A stretch of DNA of 64,000 nt from a virus. A model generated the notes under the pieces. The model saw nothing but the letters and a program-made list of their open reading frames with translations. It made no database searches and was not told where the DNA came from. The translations under genes were made by a program, and so were the position numbers. This document shows positions 22,968 through 33,450 of the stretch, in pieces (positions within the stretch are counted from its first letter, which is position 1; each line of letters starts with the position of its first letter). The stretch spans positions 23,549-87,548 of IMG/VR virus record IMGVR_UViG_3300042898_002521; one strand, 5' to 3'.

Positions 22968-23900
22968 TTACTCACTTAACCACTCCTGTGACTTAGCAGC
23001 TTGTAAAGCTGATGTTTCTTTTTCCTCTGGTGTTTGTACCATACGTTTTGCCTGTACTGCAAGTTCGGGTGAACGAGTAATAAACAGTTTCCACATATGC
23101 TCTCCGTCTTCGTACTTTTCAAACTTTGTAGTTTCAAAGAATAAATCTAACATCTTGTACTCAGTCTCACCATCAGTCTGATGCACCATTCGCATTTTAG
23201 CAAATGCGCCTGTAATCCTGCGTACGGTAATGTTGTTTTTAATATGAAAATACCGAGTTAAACGATCCATAAATTCATAAGCAACTTCGTTACTACCCCA
23301 TTTTTCAACTGCAAGATCGTGACGAGAGCCTAACTTAGCCCTTTTCGTAGAAGTAAAAGTTGTCTGAGACTCCGCCATCTTAGCATCCCGTAGTTTACGC
23401 CGTTCTTCTTTACCGTCCTGAGTGTAATCATCTTCTGACTCATTTGCGTTAAAAAAATGATACGGCATTTCCTTCTCCTCTACCAAGATGTTAAATGTCT
23501 TGTCTTCGTTACGAGGGTTTCCCCTCGTAACTTCTTTACTAGTTATACTAGTTATATTATTAGGATTAATAAGCTGGTTCCCACTTAAAAGGACGACGGG
23601 TTTTCCGACCCCCGACCCCCACTCCGCAGTCGGATTATCCGACCGCGGCAACCAGTCTCTGATGTACATCCAACCAAGGTCGGTAATGTCTTCAAAGTTG
23701 TTCCATTGTTTTTGCGGCCCTGTTTGATAGCTGCCTCTTTTGATCATGCCCGCTTCCTCAAGCTCCTTTAAAGCCCCGCTCCAATAGTCTCTACCGAACC
23801 CTGGAAAGGCCTCCATAAGCCCAGGCCTGGTCATGCGAACCTTACCTGTAGCTCCTGCCATAAGGGCAACTAGTGCCTTAGGCGATAACATGCTTATCAT
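22968..23900 (-). CDS. Winged-helix replication-initiator-like protein, 310 aa
   Basis: N-terminal winged helix (about 5-85: ALVALMAGATG..., FGRDYWSGALKELEEAGMIKRG) then a disordered middle and a C-terminal helical domain with DLAVEKWGSNEVAYEFMDRLTRYFHI. This two-part design resembles phage replisome organisers that bind the origin and recruit the loader; the loader gene follows. ATGA overlap with the gene upstream. Function is inference from domain and context. Confidence 0.65.
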   Translation of the reverse strand: MISMLSPKALVALMAGATGKVRMTRPGLMEAFPGFGRDYWSGALKELEEAGMIKRGSYQTGPQKQWNNFEDITDLGWMYIRDWLPRSDNPTAEWGSGVGKPVVLLSGNQLINPNNITSITSKEVTRGNPRNEDKTFNILVEEKEMPYHFFNANESEDDYTQDGKEERRKLRDAKMAESQTTFTSTKRAKLGSRHDLAVEKWGSNEVAYEFMDRLTRYFHIKNNITVRRITGAFAKMRMVHQTDGETEYKMLDLFFETTKFEKYEDGEHMWKLFITRSPELAVQAKRMVQTPEEKETSALQAAKSQEWLSE

Positions 23901-24433
23901 TTCTTTAATACTCGCTTTAACTCTTTGCCAATAGCCTCGGCAAAAATGTCAGCAATAATACGAACGGCTTCATATAGTGGGTCTTCAAATTCCTCTGGGT
24001 CCTCGTCATCCTCAGAGTCAGACTCAAGTTCTTCTTCCGTCATTTGTTCTTGTTCAGGAATAGCAGGTGCCGTAACAGCTTTGATTGAATCTTGAGGTAC
24101 TAGTTCGTTAAGCCCCTCAGTCAAGTCAAACGCTGGAATTCCGTTTTCTTTAGCAATAGCAAGGCTAGATAAAGACTCAGGATCATCGTCATCCCAAAGA
24201 ATGAACATAGCTGAGTTATCTGGCATATCCTCAGGGTTTGAAAGCTCTGTCTTAAACTCAATTTCCTTATCGGCAAGGTATTGTTTAAGCCAAACTTGAC
24301 CCTCGGAAAGTCTAACAGGGTTAGCTAATGTAAACTTAATTTTTGGGTTAGCGTGAATGTAGTCATCTACTAAAGCCTCAACATTTGCACGGCTAGTTTT
24401 ACCATTTCCCGTAACTATAATGTGGTCGTACAT
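23897..24433 (-). CDS. Hypothetical acidic protein, 178 aa, first gene of the replication operon
   Basis: N-terminal Rossmann-like pattern (HIIVTGNGKTSRANVEALVDDYI, then KFTLAN strand, QVWLKQYL helix), a second strand AMFILWDDDDPES and a very acidic linker before an amphipathic C-terminal helix. No family assigned. Ideal AAGGAG site and a promoter directly upstream. Confidence 0.65.
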   Translation of the reverse strand: MYDHIIVTGNGKTSRANVEALVDDYIHANPKIKFTLANPVRLSEGQVWLKQYLADKEIEFKTELSNPEDMPDNSAMFILWDDDDPESLSSLAIAKENGIPAFDLTEGLNELVPQDSIKAVTAPAIPEQEQMTEEELESDSEDDEDPEEFEDPLYEAVRIIADIFAEAIGKELKRVLKK

Positions 24434-24459
24434 AAAATCTCCTTATAGGTAGGAGACCT

Positions 24460-24487
24460 ACTATACACGTACTGTTATAATTTACAA
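24460..24487 (-). promoter_or_regulatory. Candidate sigma-70 type promoter of the replication operon
   Basis: On the minus strand TTGTAA (24487-24482) and TATAGT (24465-24460) are 16 bases apart and point into the gene at 24433. GTAGG-TCT-CCTAC just downstream (24449-24461, overlapping the -10) is an inverted repeat that could be an operator. The element falls between the last tail gene and the first replication gene, where a new transcript is expected. Confidence 0.55.
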
Positions 24488-24488
24488 A

Positions 24489-27400
24489 TTAAGGTACATT
24501 CCAAGATGGAACTACATTATAATTCACAGTAAAATAAGGTTTTAGACTGTTAGAAGATACCGCGTGCCCATACACCTTACTGTAATAAGTTAACGAGGTT
24601 GAAGTAGGTGGTCCAAGCGTAAATCCTCTTACACCTCCATCGTATAGTAAATCCCTAATAGTTGAGTTTAATGTAACTGTTACAGTAGTATCATCTGCAT
24701 GGCTGTATGATTGTTTACGAGGGTTTATGGTACCAAAAGCTGTTTCTCCATAAGTATCCCAACTTGTACTTGAACCGCTTGCGTTTTCGTGAGTACCAAT
24801 GTAAACGGTTCCAGGGTCTGTACCAGCAGCATTACCTCTAGATAAACGCAGCGTTGCAGAGTTAATTGCATTCGAAGCGTCAAGTTTTTCCCATGCTGGA
24901 AATGTCGTAAAGCCCATTGCACTCTTTTGTGTATCCCATGATGTGTCATAGTAACCAAAGTATAGGAAGTCTCCTTGACCTGTACGGACCGCATTAGAAC
25001 CCGCGTAAGAACGAGAAATGTTAGCGTAAGCAACATCGGTTTCATTTACATAAATTGTGTAATACGCCTCATCACCAGCTACAGAAGTATAATTATTTTT
25101 AGTTGCACTAATAAAGAACTCAAAAGAAGTAGTTAAGTCAAGTGCTGGTGACGCACTACTTAAAGTTAACGTTGCTTGACCGCTAGCGTTTGTAGTGCCT
25201 GTTGCTCTAGATGTGTAAGAAGATGCTGGGAATTGAACAGCACTCCAAGTAATTGCTGCTCCTTCTACAGGTGTGTTGTACACATCAGTTACTTCAACTG
25301 TTACAGTTCCTGTAGATGCTATAGCTGGAGCTGACCCTCCTGGGGCATTAAACGTACCTTGATGGTTATATGTATCAGCAACAACAACTACATATAAAGT
25401 ATTGGATACAGGGTCAATAGTTACAGTATTGCTAATGGTTTGAGTGTATGTAGAGTCTTGAGCAACTACCATTCTAAAGTATCTAGCGGCTGTGGTATCA
25501 GCGGTCCATGTTATGTCGTTAGTTCCACTGCTAGTGTACGTGGTAAGGTCACTCCAACCAGAAGTTCCTGTTGTAGATATTTGAATAGCTACCGACCTAC
25601 CCGATTGTGTAACTCCACGCAATGTTGTGCCTGTGTTAAAGTACGGAGAAGCTCCCGAAGGAGCTGACAAAGAAGCCGACCCTTCAACTCTTACAGGTGT
25701 AGCCGTAGCAACAATTGCACTTGAAGTGCTTGATGTACCAATACTATTAACCGCAAGAACACGGAAGTTATACGCAGAGTCAGCAGTCAACCCATTTAAT
25801 GTATAGGAGCTTGAACCCGCAGAAATTCCCGTAAGAGTTGTGTAAGTAGTAGTGCTAGTTAACTTATACCCAAGCGTGTAACTTGTAATTGGTGTGTTAA
25901 CACTATTAACACTAGCGCCCGACCAAGTAATTGCAACCGTTGATGCGTTTATTGAGCTTGCACTAACGCTGGTTGGGTTAAATGGAATTGAATACGAAAG
26001 CACGGAGTTACTTGAAGCAGACCAACTCAAGGTTGTAAGTTCAGAGTTTTTAGCTTTGACCTGGTACAAGTATGAAGTATTTGCAGATACAGAAGTATCA
26101 ACATATGGAAGCGTAATAGAGAAGTTAGTTGCACCAACAGACGAGAACGATGTTGGAGAGCTAGTAAGTGCGCGTTGTATGTTGTAGCCACTAATAGCTG
26201 GGTTAGCTGTGTATGACCCTGTAACTGTAAGACTTGTTGTAGACGTAGATGAGTTGCTAGTTACAGGTGCGCTTATTGGATCGGCTAAATAGAATGCTTG
26301 TATAGAGTTACTCTCTACGTACGCGCTAGTTAATTGAGTATTTAAAGCCCTAACTCTGTACTTGTAATAGATAGCAGAGGACGCGGCAGTATCAGAATAC
26401 GAAGTTGCGGTAGGCGAACCAAGAGTTAAACTTGACCACCCAGAAAAAGTAGAGTTATTACTAGACGAGGCTCTTTGAAGTTCGTAACTTGTAACAGCTG
26501 GGTTTGCCGCAGAAACAGCACTCCACGATACAAGTAATCTGTTTGCAGTAGAGGCAACTGTAGCCGCAGTAGGAGTTGTTGTAGATATAAAGAATGGGTA
26601 AATTGCCGAGCTACTTGTGTAAGAACTATAAATATCTCCACCAACTCCAGCGGCGTACGCGGCTTTAGCCCTAATTCTATACGTGTAAGCCGTACTTCCA
26701 TTTGCAGTTGCTGTTGTATCTGCATAAGCAAAAATAGAACTTGATGTAGTAGCTAAAGTTGACCATGAAGACCCGCCGTTAGAACTTCTATCAATTTCAT
26801 ATTGACTTATTGCAGCATTTGTTTCAGGAGCGCCCCAAGATAAAGAAACAGCATTTGCCGTATTGGGCTTAGCCACTGCAGTTAAAGCAGATATTGCACT
26901 AATGTATAACGTAGTTACGCTACTAGTAGCCACTTGACTTGAAATAGAGTTTAACGCGCTAACTCTATAAGTGTAAGATACTCCAGAGGTTAAGCTTCCG
27001 TCTAAAACATAAGATGCAGAAGTAGAAACACTAGTAGCCGCAGTGCTAATTACTGTGGTAGTTGTTCCAAGAATTCTTTCAACTGATACTGTTGCTTGAG
27101 GGTTAGATACGCCCAACGCGTCCCAGGTTACAAGAACACCGTTTCCAGAAGCAACTAATGATATTTCAGGAGAAATAAAATTAAAGTATTGCGGTCTAAC
27201 AAGTTTTTCAGGCTGTGCAAATAATAACTCTGAAGACATTAACGAGCCATTAATTGAATAGACTGTTGCATCACTACTAACAGCTAATGTTGCTGGGAAA
27301 GTTCCTCCGTATGTGAAGTCAGAACCTGGTTTAACACTAAAAGAAGTTGCATTGTTTACTTTGTACACTAAAGCACTAGTTACGTTTGGCAGTACTCCAG

Positions 27401-27548
27401 TAGTTGCTGTAATGCCCGTTACTGTTACTTTAGCACCTTCAAAAATTGAGTGCGGGTTAGGCGTAGTGTACGTAATAAGAGTATTAGACTCTACAGTAGC
27501 AGTAGCTACTTGGGCAGCTGAGTTTCCCAAACTTGCTTTTTTAAGCAT
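24489..27548 (-). CDS. Fibronectin type III repeat tail fibre/adhesin, 1019 aa
   Basis: Begins with a short beta repeat, then at least five FN3 domains of about 90 residues (recurring SWSA...N.A.TSYEL and YRVRALN patterns), an Ig-like/Big domain near 730-830 and a C-terminal jelly-roll-like domain resembling carbohydrate-binding modules. Such proteins decorate tails and bind host glycans. It overlaps the tail gene upstream by eight bases and ends the tail module. Confidence 0.82.
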   Translation of the reverse strand: MLKKASLGNSAAQVATATVESNTLITYTTPNPHSIFEGAKVTVTGITATTGVLPNVTSALVYKVNNATSFSVKPGSDFTYGGTFPATLAVSSDATVYSINGSLMSSELLFAQPEKLVRPQYFNFISPEISLVASGNGVLVTWDALGVSNPQATVSVERILGTTTTVISTAATSVSTSASYVLDGSLTSGVSYTYRVSALNSISSQVATSSVTTLYISAISALTAVAKPNTANAVSLSWGAPETNAAISQYEIDRSSNGGSSWSTLATTSSSIFAYADTTATANGSTAYTYRIRAKAAYAAGVGGDIYSSYTSSSAIYPFFISTTTPTAATVASTANRLLVSWSAVSAANPAVTSYELQRASSSNNSTFSGWSSLTLGSPTATSYSDTAASSAIYYKYRVRALNTQLTSAYVESNSIQAFYLADPISAPVTSNSSTSTTSLTVTGSYTANPAISGYNIQRALTSSPTSFSSVGATNFSITLPYVDTSVSANTSYLYQVKAKNSELTTLSWSASSNSVLSYSIPFNPTSVSASSINASTVAITWSGASVNSVNTPITSYTLGYKLTSTTTYTTLTGISAGSSSYTLNGLTADSAYNFRVLAVNSIGTSSTSSAIVATATPVRVEGSASLSAPSGASPYFNTGTTLRGVTQSGRSVAIQISTTGTSGWSDLTTYTSSGTNDITWTADTTAARYFRMVVAQDSTYTQTISNTVTIDPVSNTLYVVVVADTYNHQGTFNAPGGSAPAIASTGTVTVEVTDVYNTPVEGAAITWSAVQFPASSYTSRATGTTNASGQATLTLSSASPALDLTTSFEFFISATKNNYTSVAGDEAYYTIYVNETDVAYANISRSYAGSNAVRTGQGDFLYFGYYDTSWDTQKSAMGFTTFPAWEKLDASNAINSATLRLSRGNAAGTDPGTVYIGTHENASGSSTSWDTYGETAFGTINPRKQSYSHADDTTVTVTLNSTIRDLLYDGGVRGFTLGPPTSTSLTYYSKVYGHAVSSNSLKPYFTVNYNVVPSWNVP

Positions 27549-30500
27549 AGTAAGTCACATCCGTAATTAATGAGTCTAGTTTACCAAATGTAGTTACCCT
27601 ATCAATGTACAAATGGCTAGGGCTTAATCGAGCCGTAGCCTCCCACATTGAGTCTCTATCATCCGAGTAATTTTGTCCGTCGTAATCTCCGTCAAAGTAA
27701 TAATCTAAAAACTCAGACTTTTCTGCCATTACTGCGTCTACTAAAAATGTAGCTGTGTTAGTCATTGCACTTAGTTTTCTAACAGAAACCGCAGCTCTAA
27801 AAACGCCGCTAGGGGCCGTACCTTTAACGGTTAACCTTGTCCATCCGCTAGCAGTAGTTATTGTTGTAGCGGTAGTAGTAGATAAAGTACCAAGTACTGC
27901 TGGGGAAGCTACACTGGAATCATACCAAACTACGTTAAGATCATAATTTGCGGAAGCCCCATTTGTTACTTTTACATAAGCACTAAATGTATATATCTCT
28001 CCACTGCTTACTTTTATTGGGTAAGACGTATCACTTGACACCACCCCGCTGTTAACCGCAGCGGCCGAAGCTACAACTGCTTCCAAAGAGGCTGAGCCTT
28101 TATAATAATCTGACGTTACCCTAGAGATTGTTACCGCAGAAGTACTTGCTGCTGCTGCCCAACTAGTAGTATTTGTTTCAAAAGAAGGATTAGGAACTAA
28201 GTTAGTTCTATTTGATTCTACTGTAATTTCAGAGGCTCTTGCATCTACAAAATTTGTTGGGATTGACGCGGCGTAGCCTAAACAAATATCCCCAATAATA
28301 TTAGCATTAGTAGCTGCATAAGTAAACGAATAATTACCTGTAGAAGCATTGTTAGTTACTGCTGTTATAGTAAAAGTTCCATCAAACGGCGCTCCTAAAC
28401 CAGTAACACTAACCGTGCGATTAGCTACAAAGTTATTTTCTTCGCTAGTAGATAAAGTAGCAAAGTCATCTGTAAGACTTCTGTAGGTTATTTGTATAGG
28501 GTGAGTAAATGAGGACGCGTCTACGTAATAACTTTCGGCAGAACCCATACTGTTAATAGCAAATGCAGGCTCAGCATAGGCCGCATTAACTGGACTAACT
28601 GCAGTTATATGATTTAAGTACCAAGCGTTTGCAGTAGATTGAGTAGCAGATGCCAACGATCCAGTAGCTGTAGTTCCTACTGATTCACCTTTTACGTTGT
28701 ACCAAGATACTCTAACTTCAGTAGTCCTAGCAGTTCCTGCGCCTTTACTAAAGTACATCCCAAACGCATACGGTTTATTTGATTGAACCGCTTGCCAGGC
28801 TGTAGATGCTGCAGGAATATCTGAAGCAGGAGGTGGAGAAAGCCAAACAGATTGGGCAGATGCTATTGATCCCCCAGTAGGATTAGATATAGATGCGGTT
28901 GCAGATGAACTTGTAGCAGAAGTTACGTAAGTTCCTTCTATAATTGAAATGCTTGAATTACCAGTAGGTAATAGCACGTAGTCATTTGTAGCTGCAATAT
29001 TTGGTTTTAAACTTAATGAAGTAGCTCCGCTACTAGCCGTAGCAGTTAGCTCCGCTCTTTTAGGCCCTGTAGAGAACAAAGGGGACCCTGCGGTTGCGGC
29101 CGTTATTTTTCCCATTCCAGATACTATGTTATCTGAAAATTGAATAGTAGCACCGCTCAAAGGAGTGCCTGGAGTTAAATTAACTATAAAAGTAGTTGAA
29201 CTTTCAACATACGTTACTACGGTACCAACAGCAAACGCTCCAGTTCCAGAGGATACGTTAACGCGCATACCAGAACGTATTTTTGAAGTGTCTGCGCCTG
29301 ATAAAGTTACAGTTTTTCCCACAGAAGATGCGGTAGCAAGAGTTAAGTTCCAGTTTGCGTAAGAAGCTAGGCTTCCATCAACAGGCCCTACTAAAGTTAA
29401 AAGGCTTGAAAAAGGAGCACTAGTCCCATACGCAGCGGAGTTTCTAGGGTACCAATCCCCAGTGTTTTCTACAAACGAAGAAGTATTGTAATCGTGTAAA
29501 TAGTTAGTCCCCGCTTGTATTGAAACTGGGTATCCGCTATGTGATTCAAGTTGATTAGCTACACCAATAGAAGAACCTGAAGTCGAGTAGTTTCTAATAA
29601 GATTTGCTAATAATGTTCTAGCTTGAATTAAACTACTTACGTTTTCGTAAGAACCGCCCAATTGTTTTATTAATAGTTTTAGTAATGGCTCATCAACTGT
29701 TTTTGGATCGGACATCTCAAATACAGCTTTATTTGAAGTACGGTAAAGGTCTATATGAAAAGCAAACAAACTTAAAAAGTCTTTTAAATCTTGGTTGTCT
29801 TGACCTCTAGCATTAAGTTTATATATTGCAGGGAGGTGTTGACGAATTGTTTCTACCGTCCCAGCATTAATAATAGCAAAACTAGATGCTTGATTTAATT
29901 TTTTCCATCTACGAGTGGCTCCGTCGTTATACTCCGCAAATAATGAATAATAGTATTTTGGAGAGTTTAATGGGCTACCAGTAACGCCTTTACCTGGGTT
30001 GGAAGTTAACGCAGAGCTAGTTCCTGTATCGTATATGTGAAATGATCCCTCTACACCCAGTTCAATTTCTGTTACCCTACCTCCAATAAGAGACGCAGGT
30101 ATTCTAATTTTATCTCCCACATTATAGTTAGAGCCGCTATTTCTAAGCGTAACTGTTGTTGTAGCAGTAGTTCCGTTACCTACTCTAGACACGTCAAAAG
30201 TTGCACCCCTACCTTTTGATGACCCTACCGAAACTCCTGCTAAATTAGTATACGTAAACGTACCGCTATCAGGAATTATTTTTGATTTGTCATACGTAAC
30301 AGTACTAAACCCAGTAGCTGTAATACCTTTTTGAGTTCCTCCTAAAGCCGTTACGGTTAAAACTAGATCAGTAACTAGTGGAGTAGCAGTAGTTGAAACA
30401 TACCCAATGCTAGCTTTTGGTATTGTTAAAGTATCCCCAACAGCATACCCACTACCGTATGAAATAATTTCAACTTCAATCACGGCTCCAAGGTCTGCTG

Positions 30501-30864
30501 ATGCTCGTGCTACATTAAATTTTGCACCTTTTGTATCACCACTTGCAGTCAGGTTTGTATAGTACACATAGTCTTCGGATAACGGAGCGTTACCCCCACC
30601 AGCGTAAGTAAGAGCTCCAAGAGAATTTGCACCAGAAACGGCTGTAGCTACAGTAATAATTATAGATTCAGGTCCTTCAGAAAATATAGCTACGCCATCA
30701 TTAATGTTTCTAGGGTATCCAGACGTGTTTCTAATTATTCTTAAGTCTGTCCAATCAGTTGCTTCAGAAGGAGGTTCCCAAGCAATATGATTAATTAAAT
30801 AGTTAGATGGTTGTGCGGAAACCTCTGAAGTAAAAAGAGCATCAAGGCTATTTACTAAAGGCAT
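27541..30864 (-). CDS. Large tail protein with tail-protein-I domain, 1107 aa
   Basis: Residues about 335-470 (RQHLPAIYKL..., FLSLFAFHIDLYRTS..., DPKTVDEPLLKLLIKQLGG..., ARTLLANLIRNYSTSGSSIGVANQL) match the P2-I type baseplate wedge domain that links baseplate and fibres. The remainder is beta-rich, with a NLVPNPSFETNTTSW segment typical of carbohydrate-binding modules near residue 890. So one protein seems to join wedge and adhesin. Follows baseplate J directly with a one-base overlap. Confidence 0.8.
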   Translation of the reverse strand: MPLVNSLDALFTSEVSAQPSNYLINHIAWEPPSEATDWTDLRIIRNTSGYPRNINDGVAIFSEGPESIIITVATAVSGANSLGALTYAGGGNAPLSEDYVYYTNLTASGDTKGAKFNVARASADLGAVIEVEIISYGSGYAVGDTLTIPKASIGYVSTTATPLVTDLVLTVTALGGTQKGITATGFSTVTYDKSKIIPDSGTFTYTNLAGVSVGSSKGRGATFDVSRVGNGTTATTTVTLRNSGSNYNVGDKIRIPASLIGGRVTEIELGVEGSFHIYDTGTSSALTSNPGKGVTGSPLNSPKYYYSLFAEYNDGATRRWKKLNQASSFAIINAGTVETIRQHLPAIYKLNARGQDNQDLKDFLSLFAFHIDLYRTSNKAVFEMSDPKTVDEPLLKLLIKQLGGSYENVSSLIQARTLLANLIRNYSTSGSSIGVANQLESHSGYPVSIQAGTNYLHDYNTSSFVENTGDWYPRNSAAYGTSAPFSSLLTLVGPVDGSLASYANWNLTLATASSVGKTVTLSGADTSKIRSGMRVNVSSGTGAFAVGTVVTYVESSTTFIVNLTPGTPLSGATIQFSDNIVSGMGKITAATAGSPLFSTGPKRAELTATASSGATSLSLKPNIAATNDYVLLPTGNSSISIIEGTYVTSATSSSATASISNPTGGSIASAQSVWLSPPPASDIPAASTAWQAVQSNKPYAFGMYFSKGAGTARTTEVRVSWYNVKGESVGTTATGSLASATQSTANAWYLNHITAVSPVNAAYAEPAFAINSMGSAESYYVDASSFTHPIQITYRSLTDDFATLSTSEENNFVANRTVSVTGLGAPFDGTFTITAVTNNASTGNYSFTYAATNANIIGDICLGYAASIPTNFVDARASEITVESNRTNLVPNPSFETNTTSWAAAASTSAVTISRVTSDYYKGSASLEAVVASAAAVNSGVVSSDTSYPIKVSSGEIYTFSAYVKVTNGASANYDLNVVWYDSSVASPAVLGTLSTTTATTITTASGWTRLTVKGTAPSGVFRAAVSVRKLSAMTNTATFLVDAVMAEKSEFLDYYFDGDYDGQNYSDDRDSMWEATARLSPSHLYIDRVTTFGKLDSLITDVTYYA

Positions 30865-32774
30865 TAACTAGCACCGCCCGTAGTAATAATGTTAATGTAC
30901 GAGCTCTCAAGAATTGGAACTTCATTTACAGAGCACGATAGGTCTGCTACGTTTCCGTAACCTTGAATAACAATTGCTGTTCCACTACTTACTGTTGAAG
31001 ATGGGGCAGTACTAACGGTTACCCCACCCGTTGTAGCGTTTGCAACAGCAGTAGATGTAGAACCCGAAGCAGCTGTTGCTACAATAGTAAACTGTGTTGC
31101 AGTAGCGCTAGCAATTGGTAAAGTTACGTTGTACTGAGTGCTAGTTGCTCCAGTAACTGCCACCGTTTGCCCAGGAACAAACGTGTTGCCTGCCGTGTAG
31201 GTAATGACCGTTCCTGATGAGGTATAAGAAATTGCTGTAATACTGGCACTAGTTCCAGCTAAGCTAGATATGGTTGCGTTATTAAAAGCCGTTGGAGAAA
31301 TGATTCTAGGCTTAACTGTTCCAGATGACCATAATCCAGCTGTGCTGTCTACTATTAACACGGTTGACCCTGTAGTAGCGTTAGTCTGTAGAGTTGCAGT
31401 TTGGCTATAGATTCCTGAACCGCTACTTGGGTTGCTAATAAACTTTTCAAAGTCATTTATAATGACATACTCAACCCCATCTACGGCATTACAAGTTGCG
31501 TAAATGTCACCCAAAGTAATTAAATCATTAAAAGTAACGTTTGCAAAGTTTAGTAACGTTTCTAAAGCATCCGCTACAGCAGCTCCTACAAGAGCCGCGT
31601 TATATTGATTGCGAACATGAACAGTAACTGTTAAGTATGGGTAAACCGCAGTAAAATCTTGAATAGACACAGTTGTTCCAGGTGGAATTTTATCAACAAA
31701 ATACTCAGACACAGTTTGTTTAAACGCAGTGGTAGTTAATCTACCGCCAGAAGCAGCAATAAATAAAACAATAGAAGCTAAATTTGTTGCCATAGCATTT
31801 GCTTTTTCTACCCCGTTAAACTGCACGGCAAGACTTGCGTAGTCTTTTAGAGACACTGCCCTATCTAAAGCTCTTAAAGAAAGCGGAGCATTTATTCTAA
31901 CGGAGTCAGTAGGTTCAGCATCAGTTCCTCCAGAAAAACCAAGCGCGTTATTTACAGAAATTCCAAACTCGTTTACAGTTTTTACTGAGCTAGCCGCCAC
32001 ATTTCCAGCAGCGCCTGCGGTTGATGAGTACCTGTAAGTTACTGAAATTGAAGACCCGTTTGGTGGAATGCGGCCAGATACCCCATCACCAAACACTACA
32101 TACGTAATTCCAGCGCCATCAGTATAAGTGTAGTAAACAGCGTCCGTGCTATTTGCGTCAATAATAAAATTAATTTTACTGTAGTTAATCCCACCAACAG
32201 TAACAGTAATTCCTGATCCAGTTATTACTCCAGTATTTAATAAAGGAAATTCTTGGTTAGGCGTGCCGATAGACGTGCCTACAGTTTCTGTTATAACTTT
32301 TCCTTGAGTTACTGTGGCAGTTTTTGTACCATTAACAATACCAACTTGTGGCGGCACTGTTACTGTGGAGTCAACAGTAAAAATTATTGCTGGATTAATT
32401 CCGTCAGACGTTGTAGAGACTTCAGTTCCAGCAACAATGTCTTTTTCAATAGCTTCAGAGTTACTAAATGTTACTGTGCCCGTTGCGGCATTAACCTCGT
32501 TTGGAATATAATTTAATAATTTAGCTAAATTAAGAACTGTTTCTCTTTGGGTAGCCGTAGAAATAAATGATTCATTAGCTGCTCTGTCAATTTGGTAGTT
32601 AAGGAGATCACCAAGATAAGCAAACAATTCAAGCAATACAATGCCAAAGTCTCCCGAGTCACGGGAAGTCCACTGAGGAGCAAAATTTGGGATAAGAGCT
32701 TTAAGGTCTTTACTTAAAGACGCGTAGTCCCTAGATGTGTAATCTACCTGTGGTAGGTATAAATTGTCAGCCAC
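30864..32774 (-). CDS. Baseplate J-like protein, 636 aa
   Basis: The N-terminus YTSRDYASLSKDLKALIPNFAPQW and RDSGDFGIVLLELFAYLGDLLNYQIDRAANESF is the gpJ/gp6 baseplate wedge signature. The C-terminal third adds beta repeats of the kind found in the fibre proteins of this phage. Between gp25-like and tail-I genes, the order of contractile-tail baseplates. Confidence 0.9.
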   Translation of the reverse strand: MADNLYLPQVDYTSRDYASLSKDLKALIPNFAPQWTSRDSGDFGIVLLELFAYLGDLLNYQIDRAANESFISTATQRETVLNLAKLLNYIPNEVNAATGTVTFSNSEAIEKDIVAGTEVSTTSDGINPAIIFTVDSTVTVPPQVGIVNGTKTATVTQGKVITETVGTSIGTPNQEFPLLNTGVITGSGITVTVGGINYSKINFIIDANSTDAVYYTYTDGAGITYVVFGDGVSGRIPPNGSSISVTYRYSSTAGAAGNVAASSVKTVNEFGISVNNALGFSGGTDAEPTDSVRINAPLSLRALDRAVSLKDYASLAVQFNGVEKANAMATNLASIVLFIAASGGRLTTTAFKQTVSEYFVDKIPPGTTVSIQDFTAVYPYLTVTVHVRNQYNAALVGAAVADALETLLNFANVTFNDLITLGDIYATCNAVDGVEYVIINDFEKFISNPSSGSGIYSQTATLQTNATTGSTVLIVDSTAGLWSSGTVKPRIISPTAFNNATISSLAGTSASITAISYTSSGTVITYTAGNTFVPGQTVAVTGATSTQYNVTLPIASATATQFTIVATAASGSTSTAVANATTGGVTVSTAPSSTVSSGTAIVIQGYGNVADLSCSVNEVPILESSYINIITTGGAS

Positions 32775-33194
32775 TTAAAGCACCTCTAACGTTTCACCCG
32801 CATTATTGAGGGAAGATGTTGATATTTTAACAGAATCTGTATCCCCAGAGGGAAGTAAATAAATTATAGTAAAAGTAACCGCTGCATTGTCTGAGTCAAT
32901 TTCAACAGCAACTTCAGATAGTTCTAGGTCGGGCAACCAGGATACAAATAGTTGGGAAATAGCTGTTCTTGCATCTTCCACAACTTGAGAACTGGTTTCA
33001 AATATTAGACTGTTTAAGTTAGCTCCATAAATATAATACCAAACTCGCTCGTTAATTCCCGTTGATAACAGGGCTAAAAGCTTGTTTCTCCAAACTTTTG
33101 GAGAGTTATCAACAATAGAATTAACCCTGCCTTTAGTAGATAAATCAAAAGGAAGGTCAATAACATAAGAGTTATCTAGTACCGTTTTTTTCAT
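32775..33194 (-). CDS. Baseplate wedge protein, gpW/gp25 family, 139 aa
   Basis: Small wedge protein: IDLPFDLSTKGRVNSI, helix pair with VWRNKLLALLSTGINERVW and the C-terminal strands (VAVEIDSDNAAVTFTIIYLLP) have the GPW/gp25 lysozyme-like fold order. It joins wedges to the tail tube end. Length matches the family. Confidence 0.85.
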   Translation of the reverse strand: MKKTVLDNSYVIDLPFDLSTKGRVNSIVDNSPKVWRNKLLALLSTGINERVWYYIYGANLNSLIFETSSQVVEDARTAISQLFVSWLPDLELSEVAVEIDSDNAAVTFTIIYLLPSGDTDSVKISTSSLNNAGETLEVL

Positions 33195-33195
33195 T

Positions 33196-33450
33196 TTAGA
33201 ACGCTCCTAGCCATAGTGGAAAATTAGGGTCTCCGCCTTCAAACATTACCCAGACCCCCGTACCAGGATTACCTGGAGAAGTGCTAATAATAGGATAAGA
33301 CCAACCTGTAACAGCACTACCTAAAATTTGCGGAATTTGCACTTTAATGCGGTTTGCATTTTCTGGGTCGTTTTTATCAACAACAATTCCACGGTAAATA
33401 CCATAAAACCTTTTATCGGCAAGATCATTAGCAAGTAGGTTAGATAACAC
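33196..33450 (-). CDS. Baseplate spike/hub OB-fold protein (gp5/gpV-like), 84 aa
   Basis: Start GTG at 33450 is seven bases behind GGAG and overlaps the upstream gene by 11 bases; the frame open to 33585 is not used. FYGIYRGIVVDKNDPENANRIKVQIPQILG and GTGVWVMFEGGDPNFPLWLGAF are the OB-fold of phage_base_V proteins. There is no long beta-helix, so this is only the OB part of a spike, and a separate tip is expected elsewhere. Confidence 0.85.
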   Translation of the reverse strand: MLSNLLANDLADKRFYGIYRGIVVDKNDPENANRIKVQIPQILGSAVTGWSYPIISTSPGNPGTGVWVMFEGGDPNFPLWLGAF

